From Paraphoma chrysanthemicola (lineage: Eukaryota > Ascomycota > Dothideomycetes > Pleosporales > Phaeosphaeriaceae), in the NCBI GenBank assembly GCA_020744225.1, contig JAGMWG010000001.1:3823371-3887370 (forward strand): a stretch of DNA of 64,000 bases. The letters are read 5' to 3'. The position numbers were made by a program, and so were the translations under genes. The notes under the pieces were generated by a model, which saw only the letters and a list, made by a program, of their open reading frames with translations, made no database searches and had not been told where the DNA came from. Positions 11,122 through 22,418 of this stretch are shown here, in pieces (positions within the stretch are counted from its first letter, which is position 1; the number at the start of each line of letters is the position of its first letter).

Positions 11122-13359
11122 ATGAACTACGTGCGGTCCATAGCCGGCGGTGTGTCCAAGGGGTGGAATTCGATCAACCCGGCAACGCTCAGCGGCGCCG
11201 TCGACACCATCGTGGTTGAGCGCGAGGATGGCAGTCTTGCATGCTCGCCATTCCACGTGCGCTTTGGGAAATATCAAATTCTACGGCCATCGGACAAGAA
11301 AGTCGAGTTCAGAGTAAACGGCCAGCTGCAGGACTATGCCATGAAGCTGGGCGAGGGCGGCGAGGCCTTCTTCGTGTTTGAGACGTCGGCTGCCATTCCC
11401 GCAGAATTGCAGACCTCGCCCATTGCGTCGCCCGCATCGAGTCCCGAACAGCGGCCCGTAGAGCTTCCAAACGAAAGGGCGTTCGAAGAGCCCGAACCGC
11501 TCGACCTCGATGGCACAAGCGTTGCGCGGCGGCGAGGGCGCATGTCCATGTCCGTCCCAGCCTCAGACAGTATGCACATCGATCCTGACTTTGGGCGGCC
11601 CAAGTCGGGCGACTGGTCGGGAGTGCAGATGCCGATACATCGCGCCAACACCGACGACGTTTTGCCCTCTGCGAAAGAGGGTTTTGCGAAGTCGTTCGAG
11701 GACGAGATGGAGCGCGGGCCGTTGACCATTAGTAAGGAGGACGCTACGGCATGGAACAGAACGACACGATCTTCGAGCCCACCGCCTGTATCGCCGAGCG
11801 AAGCCCTCGCGCGTGCCATTAAGCTGTCCAAGAAACTCTTCACCTCCAACATCCCGAACAAGGTGACCGAGAGTGGAGATCTGGAGCTGGACATGACGGG
11901 CTACAAGAGCAGCGAAGAAGACGCTCTTCGCGCAGAGGTCATTGCACGCAAGATTCTGTCCGACGAGCTTGCTGGCGACTACGACATTGGCGCGCTGATT
12001 GGCGCTGACGAGAACGGCAACCTGTGGATCTACAGCAGCGAGGAGGCCAAGGCAGTTGCGATGCATAACACGGCAATGAATGTACTCAACGAAGCCGCAC
12101 TACAGTCTTCTGATGCCGTCTCAGATCCTGGTTATCAGAGCGACAGTGGTCGGAGTGATGATGGCACAGAATATGGCAACTATCGGAGAGACTCTGACAG
12201 CGCGCTTGGCCTGTCGGCACCGCAGTCGCCTGAAGCCAAGAAGAGCGAGACGCGAAATTACGCAAAGACTCTACGACTGACCAGTGATCAGCTCAAAGCA
12301 CTAGACCTAAAGCAAGGTGCAAATACTATGAGCTTCACGGTAAACAAATCGACCTGCACAGCCTACATGTTTTACTGGCAGCACGATGTCCCCATTGTCA
12401 TCTCCGATATTGATGGCACCATTACCAAGTCTGATGCACTGGGCCACGTCATGACCTATATTGGCAGAGATTGGACGCACCAGGGTGTGGCAAAACTGTA
12501 CACCGACATCGTCAACAACGGCTACAACATCTTCTACCTGACGAGTAGATCTGTCGGTCAGGCTGACACGACTCGAGGGTATCTCAACGGCGTTGTACAA
12601 GACTCCTATCGCCTGCCCAAAGGCCCCGTCATCATGAGTCCAGATCGCACAATCGCTGCTCTACGCCGTGAAGTTTACCTCAGGAAGCCTGAAGTCTTCA
12701 AGATGGCGTGTCTACGCGACATCATGCAACTCTTCGACATGCCTGTCGGCCAAACCCCATTTTACGCTGGCTTCGGCAATCGCTTCACAGACGCTCTCTC
12801 GTACCGATCCGTCAACATTCCCTCGACACGCATCTTCACCATAAATTCCAACGCAGAAGTCAGCCTTGATGTCCTAGAGCTCAACTCATACAAGACGGGC
12901 TACGCCAGCATGCGCGAGATCGTGGACCACTTCTTTCCGCCTGTTGGCCTGCTTGTTCCTGCCGGCGGCGAGAATTACACAGATTTCAACTACTGGCGCG
13001 ACAAGCCGCTCGATATCGAAGACTTTACTGACAGCGAGGATGAGGATAGCGAGAGTGAGACCGAAGCGGCCAGTATCCGCAGCGAAGACGAGGGGTCAGA
13101 AGTCGGCGAGGATCTTGAGGCCAGCTACATGACGCAGGATTCTCTTGACGAAACGGGGCTGGAGGACTCGATAGTAGAGAGTATCGAAGGCGATGAGTAT
13201 GCGGAGGGAGAGGGGTATGCGGATGAAGAAATGGAGGACGACGAGGATGATGAGGTTGATGAGGAGAGGATTACACCGACGACGGAGATGACAGATCGGA
13301 CGGCTCTGTTGGGGATTAAGGATCAGACACCGACGCCAAGGGCGAGTCCGAGGAAGTAA
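11122..13359 (+). CDS. PAH1: Lipin-type phosphatidate phosphatase (PAP)
   Basis: One exon, 745 residues. The N-terminal N-LIP domain starts right at the Met (MNYVRSIAGGVSKGWNSINP), including the amphipathic helix that binds membranes. The C-terminal catalytic HAD domain carries DIDGTITKSDALGH, the DxDxT nucleophile motif, at about residue 427. It is followed by typical lipin sequence (IFYLTSRSVGQADTTRGYL and GFGNRFTDALSYRSV). The enzyme converts phosphatidic acid to diacylglycerol and controls storage lipid and nuclear membrane growth (Pah1/Smp2 in yeast, Ned1 in fission yeast). Several Ser-Pro sites in the linker fit the known phosphoregulation of the family. The C-terminus is very acidic (residues about 630-720). 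Confidence in identity is very high. Confidence 0.97.
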   Translation: MNYVRSIAGGVSKGWNSINPATLSGAVDTIVVEREDGSLACSPFHVRFGKYQILRPSDKKVEFRVNGQLQDYAMKLGEGGEAFFVFETSAAIPAELQTSPIASPASSPEQRPVELPNERAFEEPEPLDLDGTSVARRRGRMSMSVPASDSMHIDPDFGRPKSGDWSGVQMPIHRANTDDVLPSAKEGFAKSFEDEMERGPLTISKEDATAWNRTTRSSSPPPVSPSEALARAIKLSKKLFTSNIPNKVTESGDLELDMTGYKSSEEDALRAEVIARKILSDELAGDYDIGALIGADENGNLWIYSSEEAKAVAMHNTAMNVLNEAALQSSDAVSDPGYQSDSGRSDDGTEYGNYRRDSDSALGLSAPQSPEAKKSETRNYAKTLRLTSDQLKALDLKQGANTMSFTVNKSTCTAYMFYWQHDVPIVISDIDGTITKSDALGHVMTYIGRDWTHQGVAKLYTDIVNNGYNIFYLTSRSVGQADTTRGYLNGVVQDSYRLPKGPVIMSPDRTIAALRREVYLRKPEVFKMACLRDIMQLFDMPVGQTPFYAGFGNRFTDALSYRSVNIPSTRIFTINSNAEVSLDVLELNSYKTGYASMREIVDHFFPPVGLLVPAGGENYTDFNYWRDKPLDIEDFTDSEDEDSESETEAASIRSEDEGSEVGEDLEASYMTQDSLDETGLEDSIVESIEGDEYAEGEGYADEEMEDDEDDEVDEERITPTTEMTDRTALLGIKDQTPTPRASPRK

Positions 13360-13639
13360 GACTGGTGTTATGAGTGTTGATTTTGATTTATTGCATAGCA
13401 TGGCGTTGCATGGCATTGCATGGCAGGGCGTTTAGAAGTGCAAGACTTACATTGGTATACCATGGCATTTTCCTAGTTCACGAGGATATCAATGGCATTC
13501 TGTTCATGTTGCAAGGCTCACTCTCACAATGTGAAAACCTTACTCGCCGCTATTTACACCATGTCATTCACTTGGTCCCATGCGTCACAGCATGCGAAGC
13601 TCGAGAAGGAAATCTCCAAATGAGCATTCATTTCACAAA

Positions 13640-15184
13640 CTATCTCATCTGCGCACTGGCTGCTGCACCCTCATCCATTTCCACTTCTTCCTCAATCGTC
13701 GGCAAAACTCTATACCCAATCTTCTTCCCCCCTCTCCCCATCCTCTTTAAGCATCTATCCACATGCACCAAATGCCCGCGTTCCCTCCTCACATACCCCG
13801 CAAAGCACGCCGCGCTGACCGCCACCGCCGCCCCACTAATCAGCACCGCGATCCGAAAGTCCTCGGGCCGGTAGAACACCATTGTCGTCGCAAACGACAG
13901 CAATTCAAACATGTTCTGCACCGACATTTCAATCGCGGAGAAACTGCCGCGCGAAGATTCGGATACGTGCGCTTGCACTAGGAATTGCACGCTGAGATCG
14001 AATCCCCAGAGACCCAGACGTGATAGCGCGACGCCCGAGACGAGCGTGGCGCCGGCGAAGAGGGGGTGGTTGGTGTACATGAGCCAGACCCCGATTGCGA
14101 GTGCGATTGAAATGAGTTGCTCGTTGATGAACCACAGACCGGAGCGGACGGCGCCGATGCGGCTCATGAGCCAGGGCGCGGCGCAGGTGGCGCTGAGTTC
14201 GAGAATGACGGAGACGAGACGCATGAGGGAGACGTGCGTGCTGGTGAAGCCGAGGGTGAGGAGATATGTGGTCATCTGAGAGGCGAAGCTTAAGACCGTG
14301 AGGTATAGGAGCGAGAGGGCGAAGGAGGCGAGGAAGGCCGGATTGTGGAGGTAGTCTTTCCACTGGTGGAGGGCGGTGGTGAGTGAGGAGCGAGTGTCTT
14401 GAGGTGTGGTGGTGTGTGGTTGGGTTTGCGATGGTTGTGGTGATTGTGATGCCTTTGCGAGCTCCGGGACGGAGGCGTGGACTTGGACGATGGCGAAATA
14501 TTCGACTAGTACGCTGATGGCGTTCTGCCCGAAGACGAACCAGATAGCGACTTTGGTTGAGTAGCCGTCGAGAAGACCAATTCCCAGAGGTGCTATGAGC
14601 TTGCACAGGAGGTCGATTCTCCGCATTGTGCTGTTCAGCTCTTGTCGTTCGACACCGAGACTGTCCGCCACGACTATGATCCAATCTCTTTCTACAGCGA
14701 CCGTGTTGGCGACAAAAGCCAGCTTCTCAACGCATGCTAGCACCACGGCAGCGAGAAACGCAATGTACGTCAATACACCTCTTTCCGCACGTGAAGCAAG
14801 CGGCAACATTGCCCCAAGCACTAGACACGATCCAGCTACACTGCATCTTTGCCAAATGATGCTGTGCGTAACAACCCATAGTCTGTCTCTGCGATCAACC
14901 AGACTCCCGATCCATGACCCCAGCACCGCAGCCGCAGCAGAGCGGAACAAAGCATAACACGAAGCAAAGAACAGCGTGCCCGGAAAAATCTGTGCGAGGA
15001 AAATGACAGCGCCGAATTCGAATGTGCGTGCATTCCACGTCGAAAGCGTATGCGACGCATACAATCGCCACAATACCGGCCTCGTTGCTTTCGGTCCTGA
15101 TGTGGTGGGGTCAGAGCTCGACTCCATTGGCGATGAGGAGCGCGCACTCTCCGTCGAGAGCGAGCGACGGCTCGGGCTTGTCAT
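13640..15184 (-). CDS. Ferroportin-family (SLC40A) metal exporter
   Basis: Single exon, 514 residues. After a Ser-rich cytosolic leader, the sequence LYASHTLSTWNARTFEFG is typical of ferroportin transmembrane segment 1, followed by GSWIGSLVDRRDR, the conserved loop of this MFS-like family. About ten to twelve hydrophobic segments are spread along the protein. Ferroportins export Fe2+ (animals) or Fe/Co/Ni (plants); fungal members are little studied, so the substrate and membrane (plasma versus vacuole) are open. The loop near the middle (Ser/Pro/Gln/Thr-rich, ASQSPQPSQTQPHTT) is where family members carry their large cytosolic loop. The last residues are acidic (PTIEEEVEMDEG). Confidence 0.9.
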   Translation of the reverse strand: MTSPSRRSLSTESARSSSPMESSSDPTTSGPKATRPVLWRLYASHTLSTWNARTFEFGAVIFLAQIFPGTLFFASCYALFRSAAAAVLGSWIGSLVDRRDRLWVVTHSIIWQRCSVAGSCLVLGAMLPLASRAERGVLTYIAFLAAVVLACVEKLAFVANTVAVERDWIIVVADSLGVERQELNSTMRRIDLLCKLIAPLGIGLLDGYSTKVAIWFVFGQNAISVLVEYFAIVQVHASVPELAKASQSPQPSQTQPHTTTPQDTRSSLTTALHQWKDYLHNPAFLASFALSLLYLTVLSFASQMTTYLLTLGFTSTHVSLMRLVSVILELSATCAAPWLMSRIGAVRSGLWFINEQLISIALAIGVWLMYTNHPLFAGATLVSGVALSRLGLWGFDLSVQFLVQAHVSESSRGSFSAIEMSVQNMFELLSFATTMVFYRPEDFRIAVLISGAAVAVSAACFAGYVRRERGHLVHVDRCLKRMGRGGKKIGYRVLPTIEEEVEMDEGAAASAQMR

Positions 15185-15843
15185 GATGCCTGTCGATGAA
15201 CGGTGAGGGCGAAATTGGAGACCAGCTCCATGATGGGGAAAAGAAGCATCGTGAAGTGGACGCGTGGAAGGTCCTGATGGTCATGAGGAGCGCGGGAGCC
15301 AAGATATCCGAGCGACGAGACAACATTGTCGGAAGAATGTCCCGCTGCGAGGTGGCTGGACCCTGGTTTGTGCGGGGAAGCTAGCTGATTTGGGTGGGAG
15401 TTGCGGAGAGAGGTGGGCTGGTCCTGGGGCGATTGATCGTGTGATTGTGGGATCGCTCTAAGAAGGTGGTGCGAAATCTAGATCATGAATTGAACTAGCA
15501 CGATCCCAATTGAGAATTGCAGTAAGCTCACATTTTCTGTGTCTGCTGAGGACGTGCGCCTGGCAAAGAGGACTAAATTCAGGGTCTGCCAACAAGCGAA
15601 GCTAAAGTGAACCTCATCGTCACCTCGGCAGAAAGACTACAGCAACAGTAGAAATCCTTCCTGACACACCAAGGGACCGAATGCCTTTTGGTTCATAGAA
15701 TCTTGCTTCGTGAAGATGAGATACGGCAAACACGGCACTTTAGACGCTTAGGTAAGGTAAGATGTCTGGGCGTTCGAGCTTCAATTGCCGCGAGAGCTTC
15801 ACGCTTCATTCTGCATTGTAAGCCTTAGCCAGCCTTGTCACGA
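15185..15843. promoter_or_regulatory. Divergent intergenic region, ferroportin and mitochondrial ATPase
   Basis: 659 nt between divergent starts. No conserved gene, repeat or structured RNA was seen. An alternative longer frame starting at 15785 is rejected in favour of the spliced presequence model of the next gene. Confidence 0.4.
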
Positions 15844-17532
15844 ATGCCACGCTCTTTCAATAGTATCAGACGAGGTATGTTATGTTACAGTGACCTTTGG
15901 ACCAAGCTCAACGCTCACAGCGGCAGGATGGATACTACTGCCCCTCGGCAGGCAAGCCACGCGCTTTCGAGCCTCGCCGGTCCTCTCCCAACTGCAATTG
16001 AGCGGTGACGGCAACTCCAATCCACCCCAAAAGCCCCGGTCGCAACCCCAAGATAAAGAAGAGCGAAGCAAATTTGCGCGTAGCGTTCTCGAGGGCAGCA
16101 CAGTCGCTCTCATCTCGCTCTTCGGCCTCGGTCTCGGCGGCTACGCCTACAGCATCTTCTACAAGCGCACAGTCCGGAACAAGATCGAAAATGCGTTCGC
16201 GACCGGTTACAGCTCGCAGGAACGGGTCGCGCTAGGGCGCATTGCATATGGCGTCGATCCCGAGCAGATGCAGGAGATTGTGCAGAAAGAGTACTGGGTC
16301 CCGAGAGAAGAACAAGAGGAAATAAATCTCATTGTGAATGGGAAGACCAGAGGACGCTATCACCTCATCATCGGCGAGCGTGGCACGGGTAAGAGGGCAC
16401 TCTTGCTTGAAGCCATGAGGGTAGTCAACGGAGATGGTGTTGCTATGCTCGAAGCACATAACGATCTCGAGGTGTTTAGGACCAGGCTTGGCAAGGCGAT
16501 TGACTACGAGTTCCACGAGGACTACATCGGAGGCTTGTTCAGCATTCGAGGCCCACGTGACAGCACTCCGCTGCTCGACATCGAAAGAGCCCTAAATCAA
16601 CTCGAAAAAGTGGCACTCTCGCTCCGAAAAAAACGCCATAAGCCCCTTCTTATGATCATCAACAACATCCATTTGTTCAAAGAAGACGAGGGTGGCAGGC
16701 ATCTGCTCGAGATTCTGCAGCAACGTGCCGAGATTTGGGCATCAAATGAGCTTGTCACAGTCGTCTTCACTTCCGACGAGCATTGGACGCTGGAGCGACT
16801 AATACCGCATGCGACTAATATGAACGTCATGAATATCAAAGATGTTCGTAAGGATGCAGTTACAAGCGCGTTGAAGAAATACCGTGCACGCTACCACGGC
16901 GAAGACGTGCCGCAGAGTATTTTAGATCAAGTGTTTGCAAAGGTTGGTGGCAGATTGATCTTCTTGAACCAAGTCGCCAAGTCAAGCAATATGCTCGCGA
17001 CTTGCGAACAGATCAATCGAAGAGAGAAATCATGGTTTCTCAACCAATGCTGGATCCTCGGCGAATCTATGGATGACGACGTTGAAGAGCAACAGAAGTT
17101 CTGCGTACGCCCACTAACTCTGTCGAGTCCGGAGGATATGCTAACATGTAATAGGCTGCAGCGGTCATTCTTGCCCGCGCCCTCATCCATCGCGAACAAA
17201 AGCCGCAAGACTCGTCCCAATTTACCCTCCCTGAGGTCCCACTCCACGAGGCCCGTCAAATCATCACACGCGCCGACTTCGTGCAGCAATTTGACCATAT
17301 CAACGTTGTGCATATTGACGCAAACGGCATGGTCAGAGCGGATAGTGTACCGATGCAGAACGCATTCCGAGACATTGTCATGCAAGAAGGTTTTGAGGAG
17401 CATCTCAAGGCGACACTGAACAGACTGGATGAGCTGGAAAGCTTGGCAAGAACGAGGGAGGTGAGTGTGCGGGAAGTGCCCGGGCGTAGTGGTGGAGAGG
17501 TGCCACAGGTGACGTATTGTGCGAGACTATGA
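15844..17532 (+). CDS. Mitochondrial membrane-anchored AAA-like P-loop ATPase
   Basis: Three exons: 15844-15874, 15921-17104 and 17155-17532 (introns 46 and 50 nt), giving about 530 residues. The short first exon plus the start of exon 2 reads MPRSFNSIRRAAGWILLPLG, basic and Ser/Arg-rich with no acidic residues, a good mitochondrial presequence; this is why I prefer it over the open frame from 15785. A hydrophobic anchor (VALISLFGLGLGGYAYSIF) follows. The Walker A is GERGTGKR at about residues 161-168, and LLMIINNIHLF is the likely Walker B strand, with Asn where Asp is usual. The layout recalls the C-terminal ATPase of yeast Yme2 and related fungal inner-membrane proteins. The role is unknown. 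Asn in Walker B may mean weak or no hydrolysis. Confidence 0.75.
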
Positions 17533-17774
17533 GTTAATATGAAATAGCTTGCGAATACACAGCGGCAACGTCACTGAAGATTCACAATCGCTTCCTTAAT
17601 CACATGCGTCATTTGTCCATGCGCTCGAGTGTTTAGGTGCGCGCAGTTTGAGTGTGATTCTTGGCGCGCTAAATGAGCCTCTACTATGGAAGCCAACACC
17701 GCCCGGGTTAAATCACGATTGAGTAATTACTACCAGCGCTGAAAGACATCAACCAGGAACTCGACCACAGCATC

Positions 17775-19227
17775 ATGGTGCTAGCTCTCCTTCCGCAAGA
17801 AGTTCTAAGTGTCGTGTGTCGTTGGCTTGGACTCACTATCAACAATGGCCGCCCGGATGAGAACGACAATGTCGAAATACGCTACGACAATACTGACTTC
17901 TGCGCGTTGCGGTCTACCTGCAAGGTTAGTGCTTTTTCATTCTGTAAAGTTTACAGCATTGACTCTATACAAGGTTATGTATCTCAAGATTATGCACGAC
18001 GCAGACGTCCGCTTTGGGTGTCAATTAGAAGAGCTCGAGGTCGACATGTCGGAGCGATCGATCGGTAATCTGCTAAATCTTTCCACCAATCCCACATTCC
18101 GCAAAAAAAATAGGACGCTCATCTTCCGCAAATGGCACAGCCTCGGCAAGCAGCAAATCGAAGCAGGCAAGCAGATTGACCACCAGGAGTCCATGGATGC
18201 CTATCTATGCTCGCCAGAACTTGTCCATCTCTTGGCAGAGTGCTTTCGCAGACTCGAGAAGGCAAAACATCTTGAAAACATCATAATAAGCAGCGATCAT
18301 GCTCACAGTCCGATCCTCCGAGCTCTACGCATTGCCAATTTCCCTGAGAAGATGGTAACCATCCCCGTGAATTCGAAGCTTTTGGTTGAACAAGGCCACG
18401 GATCTCTATCAGCGTCACTCACCGACTATAGCTCTTACAGCAGGACTTTGACAGTATACTCAGAATCAACCATTCTTACGTCTATCCCTAGTGCTCCTGG
18501 ACAAAGGAAAATTGCGACTTTCCGAGAACGGCTTGTCGAGAACTTACCAGGCTATCATGTTCGGAGCTTCAGACAAGACTATCCAGCATTCACCCAATTC
18601 GTCAAGGATCTGCCCGAGATCGAAAGATTACATGTCGTATAGTGTCAATCGCACCCACGAATTCGATTCTGTAATGCTTGCTGCGATCTCTTCGCTACTA
18701 ATTTCCGGGGCGTTGTCTTCAGCGACCTCACGCATCTTGCGATCCAAGATATGTACATAAGTGGCAGCAGTCTCCGATCTTTCATCAAACTACAATCTTC
18801 AACCCTGGCCGTGGTAATTTTCGGCTTCTCTACTCTCACCGGCGGATCCTGGCGCTCGATCTTTCAAGGCCTACACAAATTGCCTCGACTTCGCAGCTTC
18901 AAGCTCGCGCCCAGGCTATGTCAGAAGCAGAAGGTGATGCAACAAGACCCACTCCCGCAAGATGTATGCTACTTGCCACGGGTAGACTTTGACCACGACG
19001 CAAAAGATGTGGTCGATATCAACCAATGCCTCCCTACGCTGGTGCAATACTTCCATACCAAACGGTATTTTCGTCTGGGCTGTAGGCGCCGACATCCGGT
19101 TTACCACGAGATCCGCTTTTTCAAGCCACGTAACGCCCCAGGACAGTCGATGCACTTGCTGGCCGAAACAGAGATAAACAAGTATGCAGCGGCTGTGTTG
19201 TCAGCCACGAAAGAGCGGTCTTCATGA
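17775..19227 (+). pseudogene. F-box/LRR-like protein with an in-frame TAG
   Basis: Exon 1 (17775-17924) starts MVLALLPQEVLSVVCRWLGL, an F-box-like helix. A 49 nt intron (GTTAGT..TACAAG) joins in frame to 17974. The frame then runs to a TGA at 19225-19227 but is interrupted once, by TAG at 18640-18642. Sequence on both sides of the TAG is family-like. Downstream, FCNACCDLFATNFRG, then LTHLAIQDMYISGSSLRSF and LTGGSWRSIFQGLHKLPRL, match the leucine-rich C-terminal half seen in Dothideomycete F-box-like proteins. So this is either a recently disabled gene (CAG or TGG to TAG), a read-through case, a base error, or an unrecognised intron. Splice sites able to remove the TAG cleanly were not found. 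About 470 residues if read through. Confidence 0.65.
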
Positions 19228-19493
19228 GCTTAGAGATTGGCAGAGCGAATAAAGTCAATTACGAGATGGCTTGGAGGGCTACAACACCTGGTCGTGCGCA
19301 TAGTTGCGCCTAGTCGTGACCACGGCAACCTTTAGGCATTCGCTACACCGATAAATTGTTCCCTGCACCGTTTTGAGATCTGGCCTCAAGATTTGAGTAT
19401 TGGAATAGATAGCATGATACCAGATTGGCGCACAGGCCATGCTCGAGAATTGTCTTCGAATTCCCATACGATACATCTACACACGTTTCCCAC

Positions 19494-20082
19494 TTAAATC
19501 TGCGCCGTGAAGCCAATGGGTTGAGGATCTGTCAAACCAGCATCTTCGAGCGTGTACGGTTTCGGGATATTCGTCTCCAGCCACTCCTTCTCAGTCTTGC
19601 TATTGGGCATTGGCGGAATCAGACCGTTGACCTTCCACATATCACGTCTCGTTTCCTCTACGCTATACTCCCAGTCCCAGCCCTTGTCTGCAATGTGGGG
19701 CTTCAAAGCCGCGTCGACTTTTGCAAGCCATTCATCTCGCACTGATGCAGAGACGCTGATGTTATGTTAGTCGCCTCTTAATCGCGGTCGCATTCATTGG
19801 CAATGATATACGTCAAACTTACAATGTGCGAGCGATGTGCTGCATGGTAATTCGAATGTAGGGTACCTCCGGATTTGGTTGCGGATCGTACTTTGCGTTC
19901 CGAGGACCCGGACGAGGGGCGGCGCCGCAAAAGTATGACGTCGGCTCAACGGGGATGAAGAGGACACTGATGTAATGCCTTGGGACTCTGCAGTAGATAG
20001 CTGTGATCTTTTCGACCAGTTTTTGCTTCTCTGCTTGATCGTTGAAGGCACTCGGAGGGTGATAGATGGTCCAGAAAGGCAT
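19494..20082 (-). CDS. Tautomerase superfamily protein (cis-CaaD-like)
   Basis: Two exons on the minus strand, 19823-20082 and 19494-19755. The 67 nt intron (GTAAGT..CATCAG) joins HIART to FVSASVRDEWLAKVD in frame. The product is about 173 residues, close to the length of fungal Tautomerase_3 proteins. The mature N-terminus would be Pro-2 (MPFWTIYHPPSAF), the general base/acid of the superfamily once Met is removed. The block DKGWDWEYSVEETRRDMWKV is also typical. Members act on small enol or haloacrylate substrates, but fungal ones have unknown natural substrates. A different acceptor 13 nt further in would break the frame, which supports the chosen one. Confidence 0.85.
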
Positions 20083-22418
20083 GATGGTGATGAACTGGAA
20101 ATGTAGCTATCTCTGGGGATTCGAGGGTTTTGAGCAGCAGGAAAGGATTAGTACCGTGATGAATAGTCAAGTGCTCTTATACTTCAGAGTTCAGGAAGTT
20201 CATGTTTCCATCCCGGGATTTCGTTGTTCAGCTAATGCCTATCTGGGTATGGCGTACCGGTGGGTTGGATCCGTTTGTGGAACTAGTCCACGGTTGTGGC
20301 TTCCTACTAATCATGCCCCGTTCGTGTTTACTACCGTTCACTAATTTAACACACGGCGGTCTGTTCGACAGACGTATGCACGCATCTCGCTTCATCGCCT
20401 TGGGTTCGTGTAGCGAATGGCCTCAAGACTTAAGCTAAGTTCTGGCAGGTCTGCTCCGTAGGCTGTTAGACCACGACAATACTATGACAACATAGATCTC
20501 AACTAGGGTTACACGTTCACCGCAGTGGTCTACCATATCGGCACAGTTCACCCGAACGGACCTTTGTCGTGCTACTTGTATCCGTATGCGCATGGAGTGA
20601 AGGGTGATTTGCAATGCCAAGGAAACCTTATCCATTCGTGATTACATATTAGGCGGTGAAATGCCATGGCGAGTAAAGTTACACAAATACCGTGTCAGAG
20701 GCTATATGATGTTATTAAGATATCGTGAGGATGGTCATTAGTGTTGAAATAATTCCTGAAATAGAATCCCACTTTGGCGTCTGTCAAGCCTTGCTACCTG
20801 CAGCCTTGCTACCGCTATTGCCTTGTGAACAGCATCTCTATTTACGGTGAGTATGACAGTTTGAAATGTTTTTGAGCCAGCCTGTGTAGGTACCTAGCAG
20901 AACAACTAACATGTATCTAGCGTCAGAAGCAAGCTACGGCCAGTGCAATAGTGTGGAAGATGCATACCCGGATACAATTTCAAAGTGCCACTGCTTCATT
21001 GTGATCGCGGGATACGCCACAAAGAGTAAGCTAAATCAAGCTCGTACCTGGCAAACACCAAACTCTTCTTCGGGAGTTCTATTGAGGTTATGAATGGAGC
21101 CAGCTGACACGGATTAGGCCCAACCTACTTAAAGATTGTGAGTGAAGCCAATATTACTTTGTCTGATCTAATGAGATGGAATTCATGGTTTGGACCGAAC
21201 TGCGACGAAGGAATCCTGCCGGTAAGTCTCGAAAGTCGTTCACAAGTAGGTCGGGATTTCAGCTAACGTTCTCATAGTCGAAACTGACTGTGCTCGAATC
21301 GTTCCGTACATTCACCGGCATCATACTCTGCCTGCGCCCATTTCCAACGTCCCGACTTCCCTCGCTCTAACTTTGGCAACCACCAATCGAATAAGCGGCA
21401 TTTCCACGGACCCACTAATTGAGGAGGAGGTGCCGAGCCTTCCGTGCCTGGCACACGGGAACGAAAACAATGCCCATTGCAAACGGCCAATTCCTCGCCA
21501 AAACTGGCGAATACCAAAACATACTCTCTACCTTTCGACGCCGCACTACTTAACGACTATAACAGCAACAAAGGAATAAGACAAGTATAATCAAAGAGAG
21601 AATAAATCATTACAGCCTAGCGCAGCTAGAAACAAGCACTGCGAGTACCATTCGTTCTGATTCTTGCATGTAAGTCCGCAGGCAATAGCACCAGTATATC
21701 CATTTCCACTCCGCTGTCCGTGATGACCTGCAGAGAGAACGAACACCAACGACCGGTGGAGAGGCGCCTAATCGTGAAACGATCCAGCAGTCAAGAGACA
21801 CCGGGGAAGCCTTGTTGCCTCACGTCAGCATTGGTTTCAAAGTAGTGCTTCGAGGTCTCTGTCCATTCTCACGTTCAAGGCTCGCCATGGATCGCAATCT
21901 CTCGTGACTATGATAAGACCGAAGCAATATCTGCAGACAATATAAATTCGGCCGCGTGCTTTTGCTATTTGGCCGCTACTTTGGGCTGAACACTTCCTGG
22001 AAGCCTTCACATCATTTTACAAGGAATTCATAGCACTAATCAATTATTGAGTGCATCCAAGCGTCTACATGAACAGATGTTCAGTAGCATGCGAATAGTT
22101 TCAGCCTATGAAATTAAGAGCGTGTAGAGGCTCTTGAAAGCACCACTATACAGAGTGGACGGCCGAACAGCAAATTCACACGACTGTATATCCTCGGCCT
22201 ATCTGAACCGCAAACTTAGACACCGTCGGGCATTGCCTCACGAAGGAATCTGCTAGATCACTTACTTGGTCGTCAAAAGTTCACAAAAGTGATCACGATG
22301 CTATCCAAAATGTGTCATGACTTGGGTCGAGCCCAAGCACAAATGATGATTTAGTATATACGATAAATATAAGTTTAAACAAGAATTGAACATCTCTATC
22401 TACATGCCGACGACTGGC
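20083..22418. other. Intergenic, 2.3 kb, with one decayed CBM1 fragment
   Basis: No convincing gene. Short frames are stop-rich and unspliced. The only recognisable item is the CBM1 relic at 21633-21721, described separately. Confidence 0.5.
21633..21721 (-). pseudogene. Decayed cellulose-binding (CBM1) fragment
   Basis: About 89 nt closely resemble the last coding 90-odd nt of the pectate lyase gene at 22422-22520, in the same orientation. Read on the minus strand it still gives GNGYTGA.., LTCK.QNEWYSQCL, but the first two of the paired cysteines have become Arg-Ser, two residues are deleted after the middle Cys, and the stop codon is lost. Similarity ends abruptly on both sides. It looks like a partial tandem copy or the last trace of a neighbouring CBM1 enzyme. 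Confidence 0.75.

Noticed and set aside
11334..12066. Minus-strand frames of 167-186 codons
   Set aside because: They are antisense to the lipin gene, which has clear N-LIP and catalytic motifs.
15785..15920. Longer N-terminus for the mitochondrial ATPase starting at 15785
   Set aside because: It lacks presequence character and reads through a good GTATGT..CACAG intron; the spliced start at 15844 gives a basic mitochondrial leader.
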